Of a stretch of DNA of 56,632 bases, positions 1 through 8,410 are shown in pieces (within the stretch, counting starts at the first letter, position 1; every line of letters starts with the position of its first letter). A program made the translations under genes and the position numbers. The stretch is from assembly GCA_964519835.1 (NCBI GenBank), contig CAZFLD010000025.1, forward strand, positions 1 to 56,632. Direction: 5' to 3'. Under the pieces are notes generated by a model. It saw nothing but the letters and a program-made list of their open reading frames with translations, made no database searches and had not been told where the DNA came from. The DNA comes from CAZFLD01 sp964519835. Lineage in GTDB: Bacteria > Spirochaetota > Spirochaetia > DSM-27196 > CAZFLD01.

Positions 1-107
1 TTGCCAAAGTATGCACTTGCGTGATTTCGCGCATCATGGTTCGTGACATTACCCCGCAGTCTATGAGACCAATGCAAGCGGCGCACCCTATAGGGTATAG
101 TTAGAGC
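1..107. other. Leader region upstream of first gene
   Basis: No coding region is recognised here. The last 20 bases before the ATG at 108 are AT-richer and contain two TATA-like hexamers (TATAGG near 90 and TATAGT near 96). These could be a -10 element, but they sit very close to the start codon and no matching -35 is evident, so I do not call a promoter. Confidence 0.3.
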
Positions 108-710
108 ATGAGACACAAGCACATTGTGGCGCTGCTCCTGTTGGTGGGCACGATTCGGGGCATGTACGCCCAGGAGATCGACCATGCGGTGGAAGATCCG
201 GCGGTCGGATTTCCGCGCAGCATCGGGATTGGGATGGCTACGAGCTCCACGGTAATGCCTTCGATTAGTTATCAAGAGTGGCTCCATCCATGGGGCTACA
301 GCATCGAGCTCGGATTCTTCTACGCCGGGTTGCCCGAACAGGACTCGCTGTTTTCCGGGTATGGCCGTTTCCTGGAGTACCGTGCCGCGGTAGGAGGCCA
401 GTATCGGCTATTTGGCGATCGTATCTTCGACTGGATAGCGGGCGGCGTCCACGTCGCGGCGTCGGTAGGTCATACGGGCTACCGGTCTATCAACCACAAC
501 TACAGCGACGACTGGGAGCCGACATCAACCTCGGTAGGACCGTACGAGGCGACGATCGATCTGTTCGCCGGTCCCGGCACGGAAATCATTCTCTTCAGGC
601 ACTTTTCGCTTATGGTCGACGTCGGCTTTCAGGGAACGTTTCTCCTAACCCCACCCTCCGTGGGACCGGTGGGGATCGGCGTTCAAATCGCGGCACGGTT
701 CCGGTTTTGA
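108..710 (+). CDS. Small outer-membrane beta-barrel-like protein
   Basis: This is a 200-residue protein of unrecognised family. Residues 1-21 form a signal peptide (MRHK, a hydrophobic leucine/valine core, then an AQ cleavage site). The remainder has alternating hydrophobic/aromatic strands rich in Gly, Tyr and Phe, and the last residues are ARFRF. A C-terminal Phe after alternating residues is the usual terminal strand of outer-membrane barrels. About 180 mature residues would suit an 8-strand barrel. It is the only plus-strand gene here and converges on ccsA. The function is unknown; a porin-like or adhesin-like barrel, or a periplasmic beta protein, are the alternatives. Confidence 0.6.
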   Translation: MRHKHIVALLLLVGTIRGMYAQEIDHAVEDPAVGFPRSIGIGMATSSTVMPSISYQEWLHPWGYSIELGFFYAGLPEQDSLFSGYGRFLEYRAAVGGQYRLFGDRIFDWIAGGVHVAASVGHTGYRSINHNYSDDWEPTSTSVGPYEATIDLFAGPGTEIILFRHFSLMVDVGFQGTFLLTPPSVGPVGIGVQIAARFRF

Positions 711-776
711 GCCGGCGGCACAGAATCCGTTGCCCCTTCGGGTGTGCGGGCAGCACCCGCCGACGGAACAACCGGA

Positions 777-1544
777 CTACGCGTACGAGTGAAGACCCGA
801 GAACAGGGCGTTGACGCCCCAGAACGTAAACAGTGCAAGTACCCAGCAAACAATTGCCAGCACGCGCATGGTAGAGGCTCTAAATCGACCGATGTACCGC
901 AGGTGCAGGTAGACCGTGTATACCACCGACGTGATAAGGGCCCAAATCTCCTTTGGGTCCCAACCCCAGAAGCGGCCCCACGCCGCCTCGGCCCAGATGG
1001 CGCCGAAGACAAGACCTCCGACGACGTAGAAGCCAAAGCCAATTGCGACGGCAGTGTCGCGGATTCCGTCGGCCTTTGGCGCCGCCGTTTTCGAAACCAA
1101 TGCGACAATCGCCGCTATGCCTCCGGTGGAGAATAGGGCCAATCCCACAAAGGCAAAGGCTACGTGGAGCACCAGCCACGCTGACCGCAAAATCGGCACG
1201 GGCGGGCGCAGATCCGATGAGACAACCGGCGACACAAGGATCGCCAATCCCACAAAGGCGACAAAGGACACCGCCGCAAAGAGTATCGGCGCGCGGGTTG
1301 AGAGCCTTCCGGCGAGGATCGGCATGACGCCCGCCAAGACCGCAATCCCCAATAGCAGCGACTCATATCCGCCCGTGAGGGCTGGAAAGCCGATAGCAAT
1401 GGAACGATATATCAGCTCGCCTATCAACAACAACGACGCAAGGCCAAGGCCGACCTGAGACGCCGGATACAACACCAAGACGCGCCGAGAGAGCACAAAA
1501 CCAACAAACGAGAGGATAAGCAGAACGAGGGATGCTTCAGCCAC
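777..1544 (-). CDS. ccsA: Cytochrome c assembly protein CcsA/ResC (system II)
   Basis: This is a 255-residue multi-pass membrane protein of the heme-handling CcsA/CcsB/ResC family. The diagnostic tryptophan-rich WWD segment is visible near residues 180-200 (GRFWGWDPKEIWALI), followed by a histidine-bearing membrane segment. An earlier GGYESLLLG segment is also typical. With ResB it forms the system II synthetase that exports heme and attaches it to CxxCH motifs of periplasmic c-type cytochromes. Its start overlaps the end of resB by 8 bases, so the pair is translationally coupled. It is the last gene of the array that begins at the response regulator. No c-type cytochrome is encoded in the window. 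Confidence 0.9.
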   Translation of the reverse strand: MAEASLVLLILSFVGFVLSRRVLVLYPASQVGLGLASLLLIGELIYRSIAIGFPALTGGYESLLLGIAVLAGVMPILAGRLSTRAPILFAAVSFVAFVGLAILVSPVVSSDLRPPVPILRSAWLVLHVAFAFVGLALFSTGGIAAIVALVSKTAAPKADGIRDTAVAIGFGFYVVGGLVFGAIWAEAAWGRFWGWDPKEIWALITSVVYTVYLHLRYIGRFRASTMRVLAIVCWVLALFTFWGVNALFSGLHSYA

Positions 1545-2571
1545 GACCCACCGCCTTTTTTAGCACGAATAGAATCATTCCGAGTCCAAGTATGAGAAAA
1601 CCGACGAGCACCGGCAATCCCCCCGGGTCACGGGTGACTGAGACCGCCACTCTGGTCTCGAGGCGCACGGTACCGACGGCGATTCCGCCGACGATTGTGT
1701 TCTCCTCAATGCGAACGATCGGGGCCTGCCCGATCAATCGACGAATGCCGTCGCCGTCGTTGTTCTCTTCCAAGGCCGCCACTTGCTCCGCGTCGACCTG
1801 ATAGAACAAGGGGCTCTCTTGATCGACCTCCAAAAAGACAAAAAGGAACTGTCCGGCAAAAAAGCCCTCGCCGAGTCCGAGGTCGACGGTCCGGCCGTCG
1901 GCGCCGGTGACGGGTAGAACCGGCATGTCGCGGTAGTCACGAAAGTGGACGCGGTAGCCAAACACGTTGGCCGGATTGTTCGCGCCAACAATTAAGGCAC
2001 GACTCTCGACGCCGTCGGTTCCGGTCTGAGCGCACGCCGCCACCAAGTCTACACGCCAGTCTACGACGTCCCCCCGATCGCTGCGGATCTCTTCGGCGGA
2101 CTCGACGCGCAGGTCGATAGACTCCGTCCCGATGGTCTCGCCAACCATGGCAAATCCCTCGTCGTACTCACGGAGGGCAAAGCTCAGGGCGCCGCCGATA
2201 ACCAACACGGCCAACCCGAAGTGAATAAGATCAGGAGCAAAGGCGAGATACCACGAGGCGTTCCGGGGCCGCGGAGGCGGATCGGCGCCGGTCCGCGGGC
2301 GGCGGAGCCGTTTGGCAAAGCGCGGGATGGTGCATACCAGCAAGCTCACCTCGAGGAGCACGACCGGCCCGGCAAAGAGGGCGGAGGTAGCGTAGCTATC
2401 GAGCCCAACCGCGGCCAAGACTTGAGCGCCGGTCTCACCGTACCGCGCCACGTATTGCTCGACCGGTGCGCCTTGGGGGAACAGTGACGCCACGGCCGAT
2501 AAAACAACAAGATAGATGGCCAAACCCACAAAGAGCCTGACCGAGCCGAGGAAGGCGAAAAGCTTACGCAC
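1537..2571 (-). CDS. resB: ResB-like cytochrome c biogenesis protein
   Basis: This 344-residue ResB-family membrane protein is the partner of CcsA in system II cytochrome c maturation. It has the family layout: an N-terminal membrane segment (residues 8-30) followed by a PQG-type loop, a second membrane pair around residues 60-85 and 110-130, a large periplasmic beta-rich domain (about 135-305) and a final membrane helix (about 313-335). It starts with GTG only 7 bases after the sulfatase stop and overlaps ccsA at its 3' end. Family members usually keep reduced cysteines or histidines for heme; this protein has only scattered cysteines, so the details of heme ligation cannot be read from it. 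Confidence 0.85.
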   Translation of the reverse strand: MRKLFAFLGSVRLFVGLAIYLVVLSAVASLFPQGAPVEQYVARYGETGAQVLAAVGLDSYATSALFAGPVVLLEVSLLVCTIPRFAKRLRRPRTGADPPPRPRNASWYLAFAPDLIHFGLAVLVIGGALSFALREYDEGFAMVGETIGTESIDLRVESAEEIRSDRGDVVDWRVDLVAACAQTGTDGVESRALIVGANNPANVFGYRVHFRDYRDMPVLPVTGADGRTVDLGLGEGFFAGQFLFVFLEVDQESPLFYQVDAEQVAALEENNDGDGIRRLIGQAPIVRIEENTIVGGIAVGTVRLETRVAVSVTRDPGGLPVLVGFLILGLGMILFVLKKAVGRG

Positions 2572-2578
2572 GCTCAGG

Positions 2579-3955
2579 TCAGCCCCTGTCGGCCAAGTCG
2601 TACTCGGCGGCGTAATACGGGTGTGCCGGGTCGAAGGTAGTCAACGGTCGCCCTTCGGGGACCCTACCCACGGGTCGACGATGCCCCGGTGCCCCTGTCA
2701 GGTCGTCGCCCACTTCCTCCCGAATCGCGTCCGCGAGTTGTTCGAGTCGGGCCACGTCCTCGGGGTGGTCGTCGTAGATGTTTTTTGTCTCGCCAATGTC
2801 CTCTTGGAGGTCGTACAACTCTCGCACGGCTTCTCCGTCTCGATGGATGTGCAGCTTATACCGTTTGTCACGCACTGCGCAGAGATTGTCGTACTTGAAG
2901 TAGCCAAATGCCTCTCGCGGCGGCTCGTCGGATCGGCCTAGTGCAAGCGGCCACAGGTCCTGTCCGTCAATCGGCACGTCGGGGTTGAGGTCGACGCCGG
3001 CCAAGCCGGCGAGCGTGGGAAGTAAATCGATAGCGGCGGCGTGCGCGGAGACCTCGCGGCCGGCGGGAATGGTCCCGGGCATGCGCATGATCAGCGGAAC
3101 ACGCTGACCACCTTCCCAGTTGGTACCCTTTTTTCCGCGCAGGGGACCGTTGGAGTCACCAAAGTCATTCCGGCTTCCGTTGTCGGAGGTGAAGATGACA
3201 AGTGTGTTCTTGTCGATGCCGAGGCGTCGTAGCTCCGCAAAGAGCATGCCCGCCGCCCAATCGATCGCTGCAACGGCGGCGCCGTACGGACCGTTTTTGC
3301 TCTCCTCGAGGAATCGCTCCTGCACGTAAATGGGCAAGTGAACGTACATATGCGCGAAATAGAGGAAAAAGGGCCGGTCGTCATTGTCCCGGATAAAACG
3401 GACGGCGTCGTCCACGTAGCGCGAAGTAAGGCCGGCCTGGTCCGGCTGCTCCTCGATAGGGGTTTCGTCTAAGAGCAACGGCAAGGGCGGAGCATTGGGT
3501 CGCGGTTTTCCCGACCCCGGTTTTGCGCGCTGTCGTCCCATGTCGTTGGAGAACGGAATGCCGAAGTAGCCGTCGAAACCGTGGCGTGTCGGCAGGAACT
3601 CGGGCTGGTCACCACAGTGCCACTTGCCGACGAGGCGGGTCCGGTAGCCGGCGCGCTTGAGGGCGCTCGCAATGGTGGTTTCGGAAGGATTGAGACCAAA
3701 CGGCCGGCCGGGAAAGAGGACCCACTCTCCTTCGAACTGCCCAAAACCGATCCTCGACGGATAACAACCCGTCAACATCGCCCCACGCGACGGTGAACAG
3801 ACGGGCGAGGCCATGTAAAAGTCGGTGAATCGAACGCCTTCATCGGCCATTTGATCCAAGTGTGGCGTAGTGTGGCGCGGGTGCCCGTAACACGAGGGGT
3901 CGCCCCATCCAAGGTCGTCGCAGTTGATCAGGATTACGTTTGGTCTTTTGTCCAT
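2579..3955 (-). CDS. Sulfatase (arylsulfatase family)
   Basis: This is a 458-residue type I sulfatase that hydrolyses sulfate esters. The N-terminus has the metal-binding NCDDLGWGD motif, and CSPSR at residues 53-57 is the formylglycine consensus CxPSR, with Cys53 the residue to be oxidised. A further TSDNGS segment and the C-terminal arylsulfatase subdomain are present. I chose the ATG at 3955 because it directly precedes the conserved PNVILINCDD strand; upstream in-frame codons add an unlikely Cys/Arg-rich stretch. No signal peptide is seen with this start. Neither a formylglycine-generating enzyme nor an anaerobic maturase lies in the window, so activation depends on a gene elsewhere. It lies 67 bases after the propeller lipoprotein and 7 before resB. 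Confidence 0.9.
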   Translation of the reverse strand: MDKRPNVILINCDDLGWGDPSCYGHPRHTTPHLDQMADEGVRFTDFYMASPVCSPSRGAMLTGCYPSRIGFGQFEGEWVLFPGRPFGLNPSETTIASALKRAGYRTRLVGKWHCGDQPEFLPTRHGFDGYFGIPFSNDMGRQRAKPGSGKPRPNAPPLPLLLDETPIEEQPDQAGLTSRYVDDAVRFIRDNDDRPFFLYFAHMYVHLPIYVQERFLEESKNGPYGAAVAAIDWAAGMLFAELRRLGIDKNTLVIFTSDNGSRNDFGDSNGPLRGKKGTNWEGGQRVPLIMRMPGTIPAGREVSAHAAAIDLLPTLAGLAGVDLNPDVPIDGQDLWPLALGRSDEPPREAFGYFKYDNLCAVRDKRYKLHIHRDGEAVRELYDLQEDIGETKNIYDDHPEDVARLEQLADAIREEVGDDLTGAPGHRRPVGRVPEGRPLTTFDPAHPYYAAEYDLADRG

Positions 3956-4022
3956 CACGCAATCATAGGAGGAGCTGGGACCGCGTGCAAGCGGCGCGCG
4001 CCGGAATACACAGCTGATTCGT

Positions 4023-5627
4023 CTATTGCCGGTCGATCTCCCACACCAACACCTCATCGGGTCCACGGACCATAAGGCGAATGACCTCCCGACCAGGGGA
4101 GTAGATCATCGACAATGGGGAGCGCGCGGCCACCTGCACGTTGGTTATGGGCTGCCGGCGTAGTATCGACGGGCTTGCGGGGGCCTGTTCACCGGAGGGC
4201 ACATCGGTAGCGGCAGGCAGCCCCGGCGCCACAAGCCGGTCGCGAAGGCGCAGATTGTAGACACGGAGCTCGTCGTCAACAACGGCGAAAAACGCCGGTC
4301 GCTCATCGCCCACGGCCACGGGACCCAGGGCGACGTGATCGGCTTCGATCACTCGGGTCACAAGAGGCCGTAGCTCTCGGTCACGAACGCACAGCATAAA
4401 ACTGCCACCCTCCAATTCCAGGGTTATTACCGCGGGCGTGGTTCCGGCATCGGTGTGGGCGTGCGGGAGCACCCTGAAATCGACCAAGGCGCCGGGAGCC
4501 AGCTCCAACTCTGAGTAGAGATCGCCGTTGGCAACGCGCACAAAGTACAACCACGTCGGCCGTGGGTCATTTCGGATTTCCGTCGTGGCCGCTCGCGGTA
4601 CGCCTCGAAGCATTTGGTCAAGAACCAAAAGAACCGGGTCTTCGGCGGAGTCGCTTTTGCCGGCGGGGTAGAACCGTGCAATTCGGTCTGCGCCAATCGC
4701 TGGAACATCGAGCATTGCGAAATCCACAAGCCGCGCGTCCTCGTCGGCCTTCAACAGAAAGACATTTGCATCCACGCCGGACACCACGTTCTCGAGCGTT
4801 CCAAGCGAGCGAAACTGCCCGTTGTGGCGGGTGATAAGGGATGGGACAACGATCCTGCCGGAGTTGGAGGCAACCAAAATCGAGGCACCTAAGGGACTCG
4901 GAGGAATGTGGAACGAAGCCGCCTCGGATTGCCCGGTCAAATCCAAACGGATCAGCCCTCGCGCGTCGGTCGGCCAGTACTCCCGGGCGGTAAGCCACAG
5001 GCTCCTATCGTCGTCCGCCGCCACTGCAAGCATGGAGTAGGCATGCTCCGCGGGGCTTACCGCAAACCGAAAACTCTCAGCCCCGGTGCCACCGAAGCCG
5101 GAAACCGTAGGGCGGGGCGCGAGGCGGCTGCCCATGACAATGTCGAGCTTGCCGTCGCCGTCCACGTCTATCAGACCGTACGGTACGCGTTCAAAACCCT
5201 CGGCCGGCACACGTACATACTCTTGGCCGGATAAGCCGTGTACGGTAAAGCCCCAGGGCGAGGCCAGTACAAGCTCCTGGGTAGCATCGCCCTGCACGTC
5301 GCCAAAGAATAGAACCGGCGCCGCCGTCGCTTCACCCGGATCAGGACCTCGCAAAAAAACGGGGATCGGGATGCGCTGCGGCGGCTCAATTGTCCATGGG
5401 CCATCGATTCCGCCGGGGCGCAGGTCTTCGGGAACCGACGCTTCAACCCAGTCACGGCCGTTGCGGTCGCCGTGCACACGGGTCCACGACACGGAGATCG
5501 GCTCGGTACAACCGGCCGACACCAACAGCACTACCGCCGCGGCCACGCCGAGGCGCCTATTGAGCTGACCCCAACTCCGGGTTAGTTCCCTACAGCGCGC
5601 CAAATATCCACCTGTTGATCGTTCCAA
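4023..5627 (-). CDS. Lipoprotein with single FG-GAP-like beta-propeller
   Basis: This 534-residue protein is exported as a lipoprotein. A basic N-region and the hydrophobic core GVAAAVVLLV lead to the lipobox SAGC at about residue 39. The mature part has FG-GAP/VCBS-type blade motifs, clearest at VDGDGKLDIVMG, which are calcium-binding DxDGDG loops followed by a hydrophobic strand. It ends with blade-like repeats and no other domain. The TTG start at 5627 is supported by GGAGG seven bases upstream, although this start lies 46 bases inside the preceding gene. It resembles one propeller of its two larger neighbours and is probably a shortened paralogue or partner. The ligand is unknown; a surface or periplasmic binding role is inferred. 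Confidence 0.7.
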   Translation of the reverse strand: MERSTGGYLARCRELTRSWGQLNRRLGVAAAVVLLVSAGCTEPISVSWTRVHGDRNGRDWVEASVPEDLRPGGIDGPWTIEPPQRIPIPVFLRGPDPGEATAAPVLFFGDVQGDATQELVLASPWGFTVHGLSGQEYVRVPAEGFERVPYGLIDVDGDGKLDIVMGSRLAPRPTVSGFGGTGAESFRFAVSPAEHAYSMLAVAADDDRSLWLTAREYWPTDARGLIRLDLTGQSEAASFHIPPSPLGASILVASNSGRIVVPSLITRHNGQFRSLGTLENVVSGVDANVFLLKADEDARLVDFAMLDVPAIGADRIARFYPAGKSDSAEDPVLLVLDQMLRGVPRAATTEIRNDPRPTWLYFVRVANGDLYSELELAPGALVDFRVLPHAHTDAGTTPAVITLELEGGSFMLCVRDRELRPLVTRVIEADHVALGPVAVGDERPAFFAVVDDELRVYNLRLRDRLVAPGLPAATDVPSGEQAPASPSILRRQPITNVQVAARSPLSMIYSPGREVIRLMVRGPDEVLVWEIDRQ

Positions 5628-8410
5628 GCCAGGACCTCCGAAAGACCGTCACGATCGAGATCCCGCAACACCGCCAACGTGTAGGCACCAATGCTGTTGC
5701 GCAAGGCTCTGACGGGAGCCCCGTCCATTGAGGCAAAGACAACCGCGCCGTCCTCCACATACATCTTCTCGATTGCACCGTCCTGGTCAAGGTCAATAAA
5801 CGCACGGGAGGCGTCCTGTTGAAAGGTACCGACGTGATTGTATCCCGGGCCGAGAATGTCCACGCGGTTGTCGCGAAATGAAATCACTACGAGGTGCTCT
5901 CCTCGTGGTGTCAGAACCGTTGATGTCAGCACACCGCCGTTCTCGAGCCCGGTCCAAACGAGTTCGGTCGAACCATCGTCATGGATGCGGAATATCGCCG
6001 ACCGTCCGGGGTAGTAGTCGGGGTCATAACCCAGTGAGTAGTGGAGCTCGCCTCCTCCGTCACCGTCGACATCGAAGTGGAACAATCGCAGGGAGCCTAA
6101 ACGGGCGGCTACCTCCGGCTCATACGACCGTGGATGATGCACGCCTCCCGGGCCCATCACGCTGATGTAAAAGGCACCGTCGGTAGCCACGCTTCCGTCC
6201 GGATACGTGACGACGTTACCGTTGTTAAACGTGTACATGGGGAAGTAGGCAAGCCCGTTATGCACGACGGGCGCGTCGCTGAACGCACCGAGGGGGTATG
6301 TGTAGTCGATGTTGTGACTCTCCGGATCGAGGGCGAACACCACATCAGGTCCTTGGAGATACGCCGTGGATGCAGGAATGAACAATCTGTCGTCGAACCA
6401 AAACGATTGGTACCCGCGTATGGTCGTGTCGTTTCCGTAGAACAGGTGCTTGGACAAAATCGGCCTCCCGTCCGCCGAGAATCCCGTAAAGCCCGGCCGA
6501 ACGGACAACAGCGAAAGATCGGAAAAACCGTCACCGTCGAGGTCCGAATACCCCATCCTTGCGCCGACCACCGCGGCCGACCGCCTATCCACCAACCCAA
6601 ATGCCGCCCTGACCGTCCCAAACCGATCAACGACACGGATCTCTCCGGTCGCCGCCTCATGGAACAAGAGCTCGAGGCCGGGCGTGGATAGAAACTCATC
6701 CACGAAGAGACTAAAGCCGGCGAAGGGTCCGGGAATTTGGCGATTTAGGGTGAGATCTTCGTAGCAGGCGGGCGGCACCGGTTTCGGGGCGGTCTGGAAT
6801 CCGGCGGCCGTCCTTCCCCGCGCGTCACCGTTGTCGGCAAAAAAGTCCGCTCGCACCTCCACGTGGTCGCCGGCTCCTACGGTCACGGTCGAGACCCGGT
6901 CGTCGAGGCCGGCCGCCGCGTCGGGATATACGGCACGCACCACGTATTCACCCGGCGCGAGGCCGGTTAGCGCAGGTAGGTCTACGGGGTCAACCCGCTC
7001 GTCGTTGAGAAAAAAAACCGCGCCGGGAGGGGTCGAGTGGAGTGTCACGCCGCCGACGGCATCGTCGCCCACGGCGAGGAACTCAACCCGGTGAGCAAGG
7101 ACCGCCAACCGAACCACGTCGCCCGGCCCCGGCGCGACAGCCACGTCTTCCACTGCGCTGTCGAAGCCTGTAGCAAAGGTTGTCTCGAGATCGGGTCCAA
7201 GGACGTAGATTTTGTTGTGGTCGGAGACGATGTACTCCGGCGCCCCGTCTCCATTGTAGTCGCCGACGCCGCGAAGCACCGCGTCGTGAGAGCTTCCCGG
7301 AAGAACGCCCTCGGCCACCGGCTCGAGAGAATCGTCCAACACCACAACGCGCCCGCTGTGGTCAAAAACCAAGGCAACACGCATTGCGCCGGTGTCCGCG
7401 AACACGCAGACCGTCGCAGTCGTATTGGGGTCGCCCTCGAATCGGGAAAGCTCCTCTCCGGCGAGGGAGTAGAGCGAGGCGGTGGTAGGTCCGACGTAGA
7501 GATCACTCATACGTTGAGCGACAGCCAAGACCCTGTACTCGTCGTTTTGGCGGGCACCCGGCAAAAGGCGGAGGTCGAGACTCGAGATCCCTCCCTGAAC
7601 TACGGACCCCTCGCGGGCTTGTGGTCCGAGAGGTGTGTAATGGCGGATGGCTCCGTTACCGTCCAGGATCAGGATTGCATGACGGTCCGATGCGCTTGTG
7701 TACGGGACCGGGATATCAGCATCCGGCCGATCCTTTTCGGCGGCGATGTGGGAGACGGCCATCAACTCCGCGCCGAGCGCCACGGAAACACCGTTGGGAA
7801 CCGGTCCCATGTGATGAATAAAGACCGGTTGGTCGGCGGCGATGTCGTAGGCGCCTACCACCTTCGGTGCGATAAAACTCCACGAAACGGCGTCGAAGTA
7901 CAGCAGCCCGTCGACCAAGGCGCGTGGTCGGGTGCGGGCCCTGGACATGGATACCAGCGCTACGTCTCGCATGGTCGTACCGTCGCCCTTGACAATAAGA
8001 AACCGAGCGGCGCCGTCGCTTTCGGCGCCAAGCACCAACTCCGCCTTGCCGTCACCGTCGGCATCGCCGACCAAGCTGAGGTGAAAGGCGCCGTCGGGAA
8101 GTGGAAACTCCGCGACAGGCTCGCCGCCGACGCTGAACAAGCGAATCGTCGTCCCGTCCAACACGACAAACTCCATCGCGGAATCCCCAACGACGTCGGC
8201 GGCCGCTACGCCCGCCGCCGGACCACCAACGGCGACTGAGCTACTCACGGCAAGACGCTCGAGGTTGCCGGCGGCGTACGCGTTTACATCGAGGGCCGAA
8301 CGTTCCGCAGCACCCCCTATCGCGGTTATTGGCCCGCCGGAGCAGGAAGCGAATAGCGCGAAGAACACCGGCCACACCGTGACCAACAAGCGTTTTATCG
8401 ATTGCCCCAA
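5582..8410 (-). CDS. Large lipoprotein: propeller, PEGA-like domain, propeller
   Basis: This is a 942-residue lipoprotein with the lipobox FASC near residue 23. Residues about 55-460 carry FG-GAP/VCBS blade motifs (DADGDGKAELVLG, DYNGDGAPEY). A PEGA-like domain follows at about 475-545, beginning GVTLHSTPPGAVFFLND, the classic surface-repeat fold. A second set of blades follows (DLDGDGFSDL, DVDGDGGGEL, DLDRDGLSEVL). The TTG start at 8410 has AAGGAG nine bases upstream and overlaps the preceding gene by 16 bases. The next gene upstream (8395-11199) has the same size and domain order, so the two are tandem paralogues. There is no CxxCH, so it is not a cytochrome despite lying upstream of resB/ccsA. 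The role is unknown. Confidence 0.75.
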   Translation of the reverse strand: MGQSIKRLLVTVWPVFFALFASCSGGPITAIGGAAERSALDVNAYAAGNLERLAVSSSVAVGGPAAGVAAADVVGDSAMEFVVLDGTTIRLFSVGGEPVAEFPLPDGAFHLSLVGDADGDGKAELVLGAESDGAARFLIVKGDGTTMRDVALVSMSRARTRPRALVDGLLYFDAVSWSFIAPKVVGAYDIAADQPVFIHHMGPVPNGVSVALGAELMAVSHIAAEKDRPDADIPVPYTSASDRHAILILDGNGAIRHYTPLGPQAREGSVVQGGISSLDLRLLPGARQNDEYRVLAVAQRMSDLYVGPTTASLYSLAGEELSRFEGDPNTTATVCVFADTGAMRVALVFDHSGRVVVLDDSLEPVAEGVLPGSSHDAVLRGVGDYNGDGAPEYIVSDHNKIYVLGPDLETTFATGFDSAVEDVAVAPGPGDVVRLAVLAHRVEFLAVGDDAVGGVTLHSTPPGAVFFLNDERVDPVDLPALTGLAPGEYVVRAVYPDAAAGLDDRVSTVTVGAGDHVEVRADFFADNGDARGRTAAGFQTAPKPVPPACYEDLTLNRQIPGPFAGFSLFVDEFLSTPGLELLFHEAATGEIRVVDRFGTVRAAFGLVDRRSAAVVGARMGYSDLDGDGFSDLSLLSVRPGFTGFSADGRPILSKHLFYGNDTTIRGYQSFWFDDRLFIPASTAYLQGPDVVFALDPESHNIDYTYPLGAFSDAPVVHNGLAYFPMYTFNNGNVVTYPDGSVATDGAFYISVMGPGGVHHPRSYEPEVAARLGSLRLFHFDVDGDGGGELHYSLGYDPDYYPGRSAIFRIHDDGSTELVWTGLENGGVLTSTVLTPRGEHLVVISFRDNRVDILGPGYNHVGTFQQDASRAFIDLDQDGAIEKMYVEDGAVVFASMDGAPVRALRNSIGAYTLAVLRDLDRDGLSEVLAWNDQQVDIWRAVGN

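Noticed and set aside
739..760. GC-rich hairpin (GCGGG/CCCGC) between two convergent genes
   Set aside because: The stem is only five or six base pairs and no T-tract follows on either strand, so I do not call a terminator.
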